64,000 bases of DNA from Caprella mutica. Lineage: Eukaryota; Arthropoda; Malacostraca; Amphipoda; Caprellidae. Position 1 is the stretch's first letter. Each line of letters begins with the position of its first letter. Location of the stretch: positions 1 through 64,000 of the forward strand of contig CANNZV010001150.1 of assembly GCA_947561585.1 (NCBI GenBank), read 5' to 3'. The position numbers were made by a program, and so were the translations under genes. Shown here piece after piece: positions 12,601 through 23,844 of the stretch. Below the pieces are notes generated by a model. The model saw only the letters and a program-made list of their open reading frames with translations, had not been told where the DNA came from and ran no database searches.

Positions 12601-14330
12601 ATCCGATATTATACTATACAATTGATATCGTCACGCTAATTTATAATTTCGGTTATCTTTTCACTAAGCAGCGGGCTGCACGTTTCTATCACGCCAACAC
12701 ATAATTCCATCCGATATTAAACTATACAATTGATATCGTCACGCTAATTTATAATTTCGGTTATTTTTTCACTAAGCAGCGGGCTGCACGTTTCTATCAC
12801 GCCAACACATAATTCTATCCGATATTATACTATACAATTGATATCGTCACGCTAATTTATAATTTCGGTTATTTTTTCACCAAGCAGCGGGCTGCACGTT
12901 TCTATCACGCCAACATATAGTTCCATCCGTTATCATACTATACAATTGATATCGTCATGCTAATTTATAATTTCGGTTATCTTTTCACTAAGCTGTGTGC
13001 CGCACGTTTCTATCACGCCAACACATAGTTCCATCCGTTATTATACTATACAATTGATATTGTCAGGCTAATTTATAATTTCGGTTATCTTTTCACTAAG
13101 CAGCGGGCTGCACGTTTCTATCACGCCAACACATAATTCCATCCGATATTATACTATACAATTGATATCGTCACGCTAATTTATAATTTCGGTTATCTTT
13201 TCACTAAGCAGCGGGCTGCACGTTTCTATCACGCCAACACATAATTCCATCCGATATTAAACTATATAATTGATATCGTCACGCTAATTTATAATTTCGG
13301 TTATTTTTTCACTAAGCAGCGGGCTGCACGTTTCTATCACGCCAACACATAATTCCATCCGATATTATACTATACAATTGATATCGTCACGCTAATTTAT
13401 AATTTCGGTTATTTTTTCACCAAGCAGCGAGCTGCACGTTTCTATCACGCCAACACATAATTCCATCCGATATTATACTATACAATTGATATCGTCATGC
13501 TAATTTATAATTTCGGTTATCTTTTCACTAAGCTGTGTGCCGCACGTTTCTATCACGCCAACACATAGTTCCATCCGTTATTATACTATACAATTGATAT
13601 TGTCAGGCTAATTTATAATTTCGGTTATCTTTTCACTAAGCAGCGGGCTGCACGTTTCTATCACGCCAACACATAATTCCATCCGATATTATACTATACA
13701 ATTGATATCGTCACGCTAATTTATAATTTCGGTTATCTTTTCACTAAGCAGCGGGCTGCACGTTTCTATCACGCCAACACATAATTCCATCCGATATTAA
13801 ACTATACAATTGATATCGTCACGCTAATTTATAATTTCGGTTATTTTTTCACTAAGCAGCGGGCTGCACGTTTCTATCACGCCAACACATAATTCCATCC
13901 GATATTATACTATACAATTGATATCGTCACGCTAATTTATAATTTCGGTTATTTTTTCACCAAGCAGCGGGCTGCACGTTTCTATCACGCCAACACATAA
14001 TTCCATCCGATATTATACTATACAATTGATATCGTCATGCTAATTTATAATTTTTGTTATCTTTTCACTAAGCTGTGTGCCGCACGTTTCTATCACGCCA
14101 ACATATAGTTCCATCCGATATTTTACTATACAATTGATATCGTCACGGTAATTTATAATTTCTGTTATCTTTTCACTAAGCAGCGTGCCGCACGTTTCTA
14201 TCGTGCCAACACATAATTCCATACAATAGTAAATTATACAATTGATATCGTCACGCCAATTTATATTTTCTGTCATCATTGTGCTAATTAAGTTGCGTGA
14301 CGCACGTTCCTTTCATGCATCACATAATTC
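9672..14330 (+). repeat. 108-bp satellite with 540-bp higher-order repeat, right arm
   Basis: About 43 units contain CACGTTTCTATCACGCCAAC, TACAATTGATATCGTCACGC and TAATTTATAATTTCGG. From about 11341 to 14040 five units form a 540-bp higher-order repeat that is nearly identical copy to copy (equivalent positions 11341, 11881, 12421, 12961, 13501). A separate duplication of about 689 bp links 10532 and 11221. The first and last units are more diverged, as expected if the centre was homogenised recently. Confidence 0.93.
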
Positions 14331-14479
14331 CGTTCAAAATTATATTATAAAATTAATATATCGTCACGCTAATTTATATTTATATTTCAATTTCACTAAC
14401 TATAGTGTACTTCCCATAAAAATAATGGGTTATCAATAGTAAAAGAAAAAAATAGTATTAATTAAAAATATATATCTTT

Positions 14480-15715
14480 AAAGAATATATTTGATTCAAA
14501 ATATTTGAGTTAAAAATATTTGAGCCAAAAATATTTGAGCCAAAAATATTTGAGACAAAAATATTTGAGTCAAAATATTTGAGTCAAAATATTTGAGTCA
14601 AAATATTTGAGTCAAAAAATATGAGTCAAAAAATATAAGTCAAAAAATATGAGTCAAAAAATATGAGTCAAAAAATATGAGTCAAAAAATATGAGTCAAA
14701 AAATATGAGTCAAAAAAATATGAGTCAAAATATTTGAGCCAAAAATATTTGAGCCAAAAATATTTCAGTCAAAAATATTTGAGTCAAAATATTTGAGTTA
14801 AAAATATTTGAGCCAAAAATATTTGAGCCAAAAATATTTGAGACAAAAATATTTGAGTCAAAATATTTGAGTCAAAATATTTGAGTCAAAATATTTGAGT
14901 CAAAATATTTGAGTCAAAATATTTGAGTCAAAAAATATGAGTCAAAAAATATGAGTCAAAAAATATGAGTCAAAAAATATGAGTCAAAAAATATGAGTCA
15001 AAAAATATGAGTCAAAAAATATGAGTCAAAATACTTGAGCCAAAAATATTTCAGTCAAAAATATTTGAGTCAAAATATTTGAGTTAAAAATATTTGAGCC
15101 AAAAATATTTGAGCCAAAAATATTTGAGACAAAAATATTTGAGTCAAAATATTTGAGTCAAACTATTTGAGTCAAAATATTTGAGTCAAAAAATATGAGT
15201 CAAAAAATATGAGTCAAAAAATATGAGTCAAAAAATATGAGTCAAAAAATATGAGTCAAAAAATATGAGTCAAAATATGAGTCAAAATATTTGAGTCAAA
15301 ATATTTGAGTCAATATTTGAGTCAAAATATTTGAGTCAAAATATTTGAGTCAAAATATTTGAGTCAAAATATTTGAGTCAAAATATTTGAGTCAAAATAT
15401 TTGAGTCAAAATATTTGAGTCAAAAATATTTGAGTCAAAAATATTTGAGTCAAAAATATTTGAGTCAAAAATATTTGAGTCAAAAATATTTGAGTCGAAA
15501 ATATTTGAGTCAAAAATATTTGAGTCAAAAAATTTGAGTCAAAAATATTTGAGTCAAAAATATTTGAGTCAAAAATATTTGAGTCAAAAATATTTGAGTC
15601 AAAAATATTTGAGTCAAAAATATTTGAGTCAAAAATATTTGAGTCAAAAATATTTGAGTCAAAAATATTTGAGTCAAAAATATTTGAGCCAAAAATATTT
15701 GAGTCAAAAATATTT
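14480..15715 (+). repeat. 15-bp GAGTCAAAAATATTT minisatellite, right arm
   Basis: About 80 units, with variant blocks (GAGCCAAAAATATTT, GAGTCAAAAAATAT) repeated as larger blocks. Because 15 is divisible by 3 the array leaves open frames of five-residue periodicity; these are not genes. It is the inverted partner of 6120-6345. Confidence 0.92.
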
Positions 15716-15950
15716 TTGACCGTTGCGTGAGCGTGCACGCCAATTCTTTTTTTCCGCATTTTAGACAGTTGCGTGAGCGTGCACGCCAATAATTTCATTT
15801 TTTCCGCGTTTTAGACAGTTGCGTGAGCGTGCACGCCAAGAAATTCCATGAAATTCCACTTTTTCATGTTTTAGTCAACTTAGTTGCGTGGGCGTGCACG
15901 CAAATTCCATTTTCCGTGTTTTAGTCAATACTAAGTGACGTGAGCGTGCA
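15716..15950 (-). repeat. GCGTGCACGC minisatellite, right arm
   Basis: Five units of GTTGCGTGAGCGTGCACGCC, the reverse complement of the left-arm array, ending in the same outer module (TTTTAGTCAACTTAG). Only about 230 bp against 2.2 kb on the left. Confidence 0.88.
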
Positions 15951-16075
15951 ATTTGTCCCTGGGTAGCTCCGGTCGGTCCCGGGCGGTGTTTAGCAGGACC
16001 CATTTTAATGGCGGGTAGAAATTTGTCCCTGGGTAGCTCCGGTCGGTCCCGGGTGGCTCCGGGCGGTGTTTAGCA
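15951..16075 (+). repeat. Satellite-like fragments beyond the foldback end
   Basis: Two tandem copies of a segment starting TTTGTCCCTGGGTAGCTCCG and ending TTTAGCAGGACCCATTTTAA. The first half matches the 181-bp satellite left of the foldback, in the same orientation, so the structure may have landed within such satellite DNA. Confidence 0.65.
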
Positions 16076-18360
16076 GGACCCATTTTAATGGCGAGTTTGT
16101 GACAGTTATTCTGAGCCCTTCAATTGCAAATGGCGAGTTTTATCTATTTTTTCTTCTATGCTACAATGTTTATTTGGAGAGGATTAATGATAATTTCAAT
16201 CATTTTGGAGAGAATTTGTTGAATTTTGGAGAGAGCTGGAGACTGGAGAGACAAATGGCGAGTTTATGAGACATAGGGTGTTTGTGCCAGTAATCGGCAT
16301 ACCTCTAGTAATCGGAATAGCAGACACATTGAGTATAATTTTCTATATAATATATTAAGGAATAGAGGCATACATACTAAATTATTGAAGAATCAACCAC
16401 TAGGTATAATTGATTAGTAATTCCTTCTTATTATTTAACCACACAAATTAACAGGTAGCTTCCTATCATTGTCGGAAAGTCAAGTTATCAGTCAGTTCGT
16501 TGTATTTTTCGTAAGAGAACGGTTCCTCTTTGAAACTCCTGAGTGTGTTTCAGTAGCTTTTAATGTACCAGGTGTATGTTTTTCTAGATGTACATTTTAC
16601 GATCTATCAGTGCATTTTAAAATCTAAGCCAACAAATACTTACTTTTTATTTAAAATGGTAGTCCGATCACTAGATTATCAGAACAACTAATTTTAATGT
16701 TCGGACAGACTGGCCGATTAAACATAGAATCCATCCGTCCACCCTGACTATTACTGGAAAAACTTCCCGTCATGCTATTTTAACTCATTAATTTAGATCG
16801 TTACATTGACCGATAACATTAATGAATAAATTTTGAAGTAGTTACGCTTGCATGTTTTCCGAATTAAATACGTTATTACATATGATAACAAGATATGATT
16901 ACTTTAACGTCAAATATATACCTAGTTATTTTACATAATAATACCCACTTGTATAGTGTCACGTGTGAATTTTATATGGCGTTTGTCAATAGCCAAAATA
17001 CGTAAAATTCAATCAGAAGGATTTAGAATCAACAGAAAACAGGACTTCCACTCCAGGTTGTGACGTCATTGATAGCGACAAAGAATTGTTGAATCTACAT
17101 CACAATAGTGGAAGAGGGCAAACCAAAGGGAATGTAGACGGCATTTATTTTTAAGAGGACATTCGAATTATGTCCAGTTTAAACTTAAACAAAGCAACAG
17201 TTATTTATGGGCTGAAAATTACTTAGGAACCTAGCTTTGGTACTATTTCAATGAAAATCTAATTGAGTTAAAGCAATTTCAAAATAATTTTTATCAGTAA
17301 ATAAAATGTGTTATAGACTTATAGTTAGCATTATAATAAGGCTTAGATATCTGCAACTAAATAGACATGAAATGCGCATGCGGCATTGCAATTACAGCTT
17401 GCTTTTATTTAAAATAATTCCCCCTTTTTCAGAACTACTCTAATCAAAGAAAACGTATAGAGGCTGCTGGCCGGATAACTAAATTAATAGATATTACTGA
17501 ATACCAATCTGAGTCTTCTGACAAATGAATCAATTAAGCATTGATTGTCAATTTTAAAATATCTGAATATTATAATCAATGTATACTTGGCAGACGAATC
17601 AAATATATAATAAACCTTATAATTTAAAGTAGCCGTTGATTCTGAAGCGGGTAATTATTTCCTCTTGCATGTAGAAGGTAGCAGTTGTAGGAGCTTCAGT
17701 TTATGTAAATAAATAATCACATTTATATAAAATATCTCAGTTTTCAATTCTGGTGTGTAGCAAACAACAATATATACCATGTTCAAACTTTCGAATGAAA
17801 TGACAGCACTAAAATATAACGTATTTTTAACCATTGACGAAGTGTTTGGTTGTGTGTATGGGTAGGTAATGATAATATAAACATAATACTTACTATTACT
17901 TAGAACAGTAGGAATTACATTAATAAAAAAAGATACACATTGATTGTATAGAATCTATAGATATTAGGAATGACAAAATCTATTACTAGTAATTAAAAGC
18001 GGGAGACTAATTATACTATTATATTTATCTATTAATCAGTCACTAATCAACAAGTATGACGAACATTAGTTCCTTATGATTGGCCACCTGACGATAATAG
18101 AATTGGAAGTGACCGAACATAGATATTGCTATGACGATTACTAGCATTTTAGACTAATGGGACGGTTTTACTTTTAATTGCATAAGTAATAACATAAATG
18201 TGTTTATGTGTAAAACGATTGGAAAGATAAAAATTCTAGCTTTCTAATGATAGTTGCATCGCGTCGGTAGCGTTTATATGTGACTTGTTATTGGTATTTG
18301 TTTGTAATTTATCCTTAAGTGACCGATTACTGGCACAAACACCCTACTATTTTACTTGGC
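16076..18360 (+). mobile_element. Left-truncated CCAAGTAA-family MITE, split by a 2-kb element
   Basis: 16076-16273 and 18345-18360 together match the MITE at 18506-18732 (ATGGCGAGTTTGTGACAGTT, TTTTGGAGAGAATTTGTTGA, ending TTTTACTTGG). The first 25-30 bp of the family are missing. The element at 16276-18344 separates the halves. Confidence 0.85.
16276..18344. mobile_element. 2.07-kb non-coding element with TA target duplication
   Basis: The ends are inverted repeats starting GGGTGTTTGTGCCAGTAATC, flanked by TA on both sides (16274-16275, 18345-18346). The empty site is visible nearby: the intact MITE at 18506-18732 reads GAGACATACTATTTTACTTGG across this point. The motif TAATCGG or its complement recurs near the ends (16297, 16311, 18323). 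No frame over about 60 codons exists inside, so it needs an enzyme from elsewhere. TA duplications are typical of Tc1/mariner-like transposases; the family is unassigned. Confidence 0.85.
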
Positions 18361-18505
18361 CTCTAGCTACTCTACTCCTTACTGTTCCTATTCCCACGTC
18401 TCCCCTCATTCCAGCCACCGCTACTCCTCTCGATGCCCCCAACATTCTCCTCATTGCCGCATTCTCCTGTGTTTGAATACTATCCATCTCCTTCTTCCTC
18501 AACCC

Positions 18506-18732
18506 CCAAGTAATAAAGCATGTCCAAACTCGCCATTTTAATGGCGAGTTTGTGACAGTTATTTTGAGACCTTCAATTGCAAATGGCGAGTTCTATCTAT
18601 TTTTCTCCTATGCTACAATGTTATTTTGGAGAGAATTTATGAAAATTTGATCATTTTGGAGAGAATTTGTTGAATATTGGAGAGAGCTGGAGAGACAAAT
18701 GGTGAGTTTATGAGACATACTATTTTACTTGG
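18506..18732 (+). mobile_element. CCAAGTAA-family MITE, 227 bp, intact
   Basis: Starts CCAAGTAATAAAGCATGTCC and ends GAGACATACTATTTTACTTGG. TSD CTCAACCC at 18498-18505 and 18733-18740. Inserted in the LINE 3' region. This copy serves as the empty site for the 16276-18344 element. Confidence 0.93.
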
Positions 18733-18799
18733 CTCAACCCTAACACCTCCGCACCATACAACACCCTGGGTAGTACCACCCCCTTCCAGTAATTCTTGC

Positions 18800-19037
18800 C
18801 CAGTCTGTATTTGGTGCATAGAAACCCACTGACTTCTTCAAAAAGCTGAAAAAATCCACCAAGATATTGCCAATAAATTGACTAATCCACCAACATTTTC
18901 CCTGAAAAGCCACCAAAAATTAATGGTAACATAGGAATAAATAGCCAAAATTCCACTGACTTTGCTAGAATATTATTCTCAAGAGTGAAAAAATTCCGCC
19001 GACATGTCGGTGGAATTTCCCATGAAATACAGACTGG
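18800..19037 (+). mobile_element. CCAGTCTGTATTTGG-family MITE, 238 bp, intact
   Basis: Ends are CCAGTCTGTATTTGGTGCA and ATGAAATACAGACTGG. TSD ATTCTTGC at 18792-18799 and 19038-19045. Contains the palindromic block CCGACATGTCGG. hAT-type by TSD length. Confidence 0.93.
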
Positions 19038-19245
19038 ATTCTTGCCTATCAGAACCTTATGGCAGTTTTTCTCAATTACCGAATATGTTAGGTTGCTCAT
19101 CCACCTCGCTTTATTTACCATATCTTTTCTGTGGCTTTCAAACATATTCTTTTTATTTTCAATTTTCACTCCCAGGTACCTGATATCTCCCACCACCGCC
19201 ATGCCTCCTATCTCTTCTACCTCGCCTCTCACATTAAATAACATA

Positions 19246-19511
19246 CCAGACTGGAAAACATAAATTCCAACAGAGTTACTCCTAACTTCATGCATTGATT
19301 GCATTCCTATCAGTGATGTTTATCATCACAACAAGCCCAATTGTGAAGCTTAAATGACTTATTTTACAATAGTTTTCACTGCGGAGTTGTAACTTAAAAA
19401 ATAATTCACTTTTTTCTGCATTTTTTAGGGTTAAAATGAGTAATTTTTGTTCATTCTAAATTCCTAACAGAGTTACTAGTCAATTTGAAATGAGTTATTA
19501 TTCCACTCTGG
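19246..19511. mobile_element. CCAGACTGGAA-type MITE, 266 bp
   Basis: Inverted ends CCAGACTGGAAAACA and TTATTCCACTCTGG, with exact TSD ATAACATA at 19238-19245 and 19512-19519. It splits the LINE reverse-transcriptase region just after the YADD block. Confidence 0.9.
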
Positions 19512-19700
19512 ATAACATACACTGACTTTTCTCCATATTAACCTCCAATCCGTATCTCTCTGCCACTCTCTTCAGCTCCCGTATGCCCTCATCTGCTTCT
19601 CCTACACTTCTACACAGAAGCAAACCATCATCCGCATACCACAAACTTCTCACCCTCACATCCCCTATCTGCACTCCCGTTAGCTTCCTCCTCAATGCTT

Positions 19701-19879
19701 CCAGTCTGCAGAAACTGGTTAAGTGTTCGTAGAGATCTCTTAATCTGTTTGTAGCAAAATTAATGTAAATATAGGAATTAATTCAGATGTGTTCGTAGCA
19801 AAATTAATGTAAATATAGGAATTAATTCAAAATTGTTCGGAGAGAATATCCCAAATATCTCACATATTCTGCAGACTGG
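19701..19879. mobile_element. CCAGTCTGCAGA-family MITE, 179 bp
   Basis: Inverted ends CCAGTCTGCAGAA and TTCTGCAGACTGG, with exact TSD CAATGCTT at 19693-19700 and 19880-19887. Carries an internal direct duplication of TTCGTAGCAAAATTAATGTA (near 19744 and 19791). Confidence 0.92.
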
Positions 19880-22020
19880 CAATGCTTCAATCATCTTGAA
19901 GGTAATCAGCTTGAAAAGTACTGTCGATGCAGTACATCCCTGCCGAATCCCACTCTCCACCTCCATCTCCACCACATCACCGCATCCCAACTCCACTCTG
20001 GTCCTATCCTCACAATATACCTTCCTGAACAACTCCTACACTCTTCCCTCCACCCTGTACTCCTTCAACACCTCCAGCACCGCCTCCCTTTTAATTGAAT
20101 CATAGGCCTTCTTAAAGTCGACTGCTACCAATACCAACTCCTCTCTTCTCCTATATGACTCATGGACACACTCCTGTAGAACAAACAGGTTGTCCACAAT
20201 CATTCCCCCAGGAGTAAATCCTATCTGTTCGTCCCTCCTCATTCCATTCCTGTTTATCTGGTCCTCAATCCGATCTCTCACCACAGCCATCATCATCTTA
20301 TATGACACATCCGTCATTGCGATAGGTCTGAGATCGGATACCGTGGGTTTTTTCTTCTTAGGTATCATTACCGTTCTCGATCTCTTCCAGCTCTCTGGCA
20401 CCTCCCCCATCTCCAGCACTCTCCTGTAACTATTCTCCATTCCCAGCAGAAAAACATCACTCTTGCCCATTATTTTGTACATCTCTGACTTCAGTCCATC
20501 CACTCCTCCTGCTTTCCTGCTTTTTAACTTCTCTATGGCTTTTCCTATTTCTTCTTTGTTTATTTCAATATCTAGCACTTTCACATCTTTGTAGGGGTCC
20601 AACACAATTCTCGGTAGTAACAGCCTGTCCTGCCCCTGCTCCTCTCTCTCTTGTCTTCTTCTCAGTACTAGATCCTCTTCATATTTCCCCCTGATCTCCT
20701 CTGTCCACATTTCTCCCATTCTGTTCGGATGCAATTTGTATATTCCCTGCCAGAAATCCACTACCTCCTCCCTCACCTCTCCTCCCTCCAATCTCTTCCC
20801 CTCTGCACTGTAAATCTTCAAGTCTTCTTTCTTCCTGTCTATTCCTCTCAACTTATTAATCCTCTCCCAGAGATCTCTTCCCCTATTGCCACTTTTAATT
20901 TCCTGTGCCTGTCTCTTCTCATGCAGCTTCATTTCTCCAGATATCATATGGGCCACCCTCACTTTCTGCTCCACATACCTCTTCCATGCTTCCTCCTTGC
21001 CCTCTAATTCTCTCCAGTTCCTGTGTTCCTTGTTCAGCCTTCTTCTCTTCTTAATCTCCTCTCTTATCAGATCATTCATCCATGGTTGTTCAATCTTCCC
21101 ATTCCTTTCTACCCTTCTCCTATACTTTGCCCTCAGTGTTCTCTCTGCTACACTTTTCATGATGCCATTCAAAGCTTCCATGCTCATCTCCCCTAATCCC
21201 GTCAACTCCTCCTCAACTCCAGCTCTAAACCTTTCACTTCTTTCTTCCGTAAACTTGAAATAACTTGCCTCATGCCACCCCCCAGTCTCCCGTCTCTCCT
21301 CTCTAATACCCATTCTCATGTAAGTATCAACCACACAGTGGTCTGAAAAATCCACCACTTCTCTGCCTTCATCAATTTTCATCTCCACAAATCTCCCATA
21401 CAGTATCTCGTTCGTCATCACCAAGTCGATAGCACTTTTCTGATCTGCTCTCTCCCACGTGTAAATCCCTTCGCACCTCTCATCACAATTTAGCAGAATC
21501 AGGTCACATCTCTCTATAAAGTTGCTTACCAATCTTCCGTTTCTGTTTTCCACCTGGTAACCCAAGTAACCGAGATGACCATTAAAATCACCAAGCACCA
21601 AAACTCCTTCCTCATCCCCAATCCCTCTCACAATCACCTCACACTCCCTGATAATTTCCTCGTTAAACAACTCCACCTCCACATCATTTCCTGTCCTCAG
21701 GTATACAAGCACCACTGTAATTTTCAACTTCTCAATGTTTCCCCTCAAATGCAGTATGTCCCTGCTCTTAGTCTCTTTCTTCTCCAGATCTATACTATCA
21801 TTCTCTTTGTATGCACACATGAGTCCACCTCCCTTTCTATCCTGCATCTCCCTCATACTTTGCCACACCTTTATTCCTCCCTCCAGTCTAACATCATCCA
21901 CCTTCTTCTGAGTTTCCGTTAGAAACATCAGCATGTTCTCATTTATCATATCAAATATTTCTGTACTTTTTCCTATACTTAATCCCTGCACATTCATTAA
22001 TCTTATGCACATAGCACCCC

Positions 22021-23322
22021 TCAATACCTCCCCCTCACTCCCGCTCCCCTCTGGTAACCCCCTGATGCTCCCCTCCCTCTGTCCCCATAACCTCCTCTCA
22101 TTCCCCCCTGAAAATTTTGCTGGTTTCCCCTCACTTTAGGCCTGACTCCCCCCATCGCCTCATTGTTATTTCTTCTGTCTTCCTCTTCCCTCTCAATCCT
22201 AACTACTCTCCTCTTTCTTATTACAAATGTAACCCCCTCCTCTGCATTTCTTCTCTCCTTCAATTCCTCCCTCAACTTCCTATCACTCTCCCTTTCATTC
22301 GCCGTCATGTCTCTATTTATGTACACATTCCTAAATCTCATAGAATTTCTCAATCTCTTTGTCACATACAGAATCTCATTTCTATCTTCCTCACTACCTA
22401 ACTTAACTAAGAGTGGTCTGGTGCCACTGCCATTCTCAATCCTCTTGCCCAATCTAATCATGTTCACCAATTTCATTTCTACTAGGTCTAACTCTTCTAG
22501 TATTTTCCTGCAACTGCTCTCATCTTCCTTGTACCGTTCATTTGGCTCCTGTTTGTCCGACTCTACAAGATTAAAGATCACTACATTTTTCTTCTTTTTC
22601 TCTTTTTCCAGATCTTCCAGTTTCATCTCTATCTCCTCTATCTTTTTCCCCTTGATTCCTCTTTCCACTCCCATCTCCTCTACCCCAATACTTGCTATTT
22701 CAACCTTTATTTTCTCCATTTCCTCTCTCACTTTCTCTCCCTGGTTCACCATCTCCATCCCATTTCCTATTGCACTCTTCAGGTTATCAATATCTCTTTT
22801 GTTTCTATTCCATTCATCGCTGCATTTCTTTTTTACATCCTCGATCACACTTCTGATATTATCCATTTCTTTGGTCCTTTCTCTCTCCACTCCCTCTCCC
22901 TGACTTCCTACCAAGTTCCTACTTTCTATAACCCTCTTCAACTCTTCTATTTGTTTCTTCTCCATTCTGATCTTCTCATCACATTCACTCCTCATTTTAT
23001 TCATAGCTTTCTCCATACTGTCTACCATCTCTTTCTTCAGATTCAGCAGTAACTCCTGTGTCATCTTCCTACATCTTTCCTCTACTCCCTCAAATTCCTT
23101 CATTATTTTACTAATTTCTTGTTTTAGGTCCTTATTCTTCTTGTTCATTTCTCCCATTTCAATCTTATATTTCTTATTCTCTTCTTTCATTTTACCTTCC
23201 ACCCCTCTACATCCTTGACAGTACCACCTTCCCTTATCCCCTATCTTACTTATCATCTCATAATCCTTTTTACCCACCTTCTCACACCCAGCATGGTACG
23301 CAAATAAATTCCTATTTTCCAT
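22021..23322 (-). CDS. LINE ORF1 protein: partial PHD finger, coiled coil, RRM-like domain
   Basis: 433 residues. The start keeps only the second half of a PHD-type zinc finger (H10, C13, C35, C38, with WYCQGC). A long charged, heptad-rich coiled-coil region follows (about 45-245), then an L1-ORF1-like RRM region from KKNVVIFNL to about 390, and a Gly/Arg-rich basic tail (about 395-433). Such proteins bind the element RNA and form trimers or larger complexes. The ATG lies at the junction with foldback-type sequence (TTTTAGTCAACTTAG at 23323-23337), so the original start and first zinc ligands were lost. ORF1 and ORF2 overlap by 4 bases. Confidence 0.8.
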   Translation of the reverse strand: MENRNLFAYHAGCEKVGKKDYEMISKIGDKGRWYCQGCRGVEGKMKEENKKYKIEMGEMNKKNKDLKQEISKIMKEFEGVEERCRKMTQELLLNLKKEMVDSMEKAMNKMRSECDEKIRMEKKQIEELKRVIESRNLVGSQGEGVERERTKEMDNIRSVIEDVKKKCSDEWNRNKRDIDNLKSAIGNGMEMVNQGEKVREEMEKIKVEIASIGVEEMGVERGIKGKKIEEIEMKLEDLEKEKKKKNVVIFNLVESDKQEPNERYKEDESSCRKILEELDLVEMKLVNMIRLGKRIENGSGTRPLLVKLGSEEDRNEILYVTKRLRNSMRFRNVYINRDMTANERESDRKLREELKERRNAEEGVTFVIRKRRVVRIEREEEDRRNNNEAMGGVRPKVRGNQQNFQGGMRGGYGDRGRGASGGYQRGAGVRGRY

Positions 23323-23590
23323 GTTTTAGTCAACTTAGTACCGTAGGCTTGCACGCAAATTGAATGTATGAAAATGGATCTGAATGTATAGGTACAAAAT
23401 TTTTATCTCTTGTATTATTTACTATACTTTTATGTTTTGTTTCCTATATTTTTGTGAATATGTGTTCGACTAAACTTCAATAATGGTCTTATCACTTTTT
23501 TTTATTTTATTTTTTGTTTTAAATTCTGCATAGCTACCTTGTAATATTGTTTTAAACCTAGAAGTTTCCAGTCACTAGTCAGTCAGTCAG
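23323..23590. other. Foldback-end fragment and AT-rich spacer
   Basis: 23323-23365 (TTTTAGTCAACTTAG, then CTTGCACGCAAATT) matches the outermost module of the right arm near 15865-15910 in the same orientation. The rest up to 23590 is AT-rich with no recognised content. Confidence 0.6.
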
Positions 23591-23844
23591 GTGTTTCTTG
23601 AATAGTGCCATTTTCATCGGCTTCCTCTTCATCTGCGCCATTCATCCTCTTCATCTGCGCCATTCATCCTCTTCATCTGCACAACTCATCCTCCTCCTCA
23701 TCCAAATCAATTAATTCTTCCTTCGATCACTCTTCTCCTCCTTCACATTTTCATCAGAACCTCGCTCCTTGCTCTCCTCTGCTCCCCTCCAAACAAAAAC
23801 TCCCCCAACACAGTCCGCCTCTCCTCCACTCTCAGTGATACGTA

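Larger units (their letters stand above)
3900..15950. mobile_element. Foldback-like structure with arms made of tandem arrays
   Basis: Going inward from the left: GCGTGCACGC minisatellite (3930-6118), 15-bp GACTCAAATTTTTTT minisatellite (6120-6345), a unique block with GATAACCCA and GGGAAGTACACTA (about 6725-6840), and 108-bp-type repeats (6850-7165). Going outward from 9672 on the right, the reverse complements of the same four occur in mirror order: 108-bp repeats to 14330, unique block about 14390-14450, 15-bp repeats to 15715, GCGTGCACGC repeats to 15950. The outermost 150 bp of both arms also match in inverted orientation (TAGTCAACTTAGTTGCGTG on one side). Arms built of tandem repeats are known from Foldback and Galileo elements. 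The 2.5-kb centre shows no transposase, and no target duplication could be defined because the left end abuts the satellite. The structure is seen; that it is one mobile element is inferred. Confidence 0.7.
18361..22024 (-). pseudogene. LINE ORF2: APE endonuclease and reverse transcriptase, disrupted
   Basis: The first 662 codons (22024-20036) are open. The endonuclease has LGDFNGH at about 144-150, TWERADQ near 189 and SDH near 227. The RT start shows RPIAMTDVSYKMM and DFKKAYDSI. An in-frame TAG at 20036-20038 ends this stretch, and the same frame continues with ELFRKVY and ESGIRQGC. The MITE at 19701-19879 interrupts, and the catalytic WYADD follows in 19695-19498. Another MITE (19246-19511), the GDIRYLGVKIE block (19245-19040), two more MITEs, and the NAAMRRMLGA block (18505-18361) come next. 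ORF2 normally nicks DNA and copies element RNA into the cut; this copy cannot. Confidence 0.88.
18361..23322 (-). mobile_element. LINE retrotransposon, 5'-truncated, with four nested MITEs
   Basis: Minus-strand non-LTR retrotransposon with ORF1 (23322-22021) and ORF2 (from 22024). ORF2 carries an APE-type endonuclease and a reverse transcriptase and shows no RNase H. The 3' part is broken by MITEs at 18506-18732, 18800-19037, 19246-19511 and 19701-19879, each with an exact 8-bp TSD. The last part of the coding region is absent beyond 18361. The 5' end is cut inside the ORF1 PHD finger. The clade is undetermined; a PHD finger in ORF1 is known from CR1/L2-like elements. Confidence 0.88.

Noticed and set aside
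15406..15798. 130-codon minus frame with five-residue repeats, and plus-strand equivalents
   Set aside because: By-product of the 15-bp minisatellite.
20190..22903. Plus-strand frames up to 246 codons
   Set aside because: They are antisense shadows of the LINE ORF1 and ORF2; low-complexity Ser/Leu/Phe composition.
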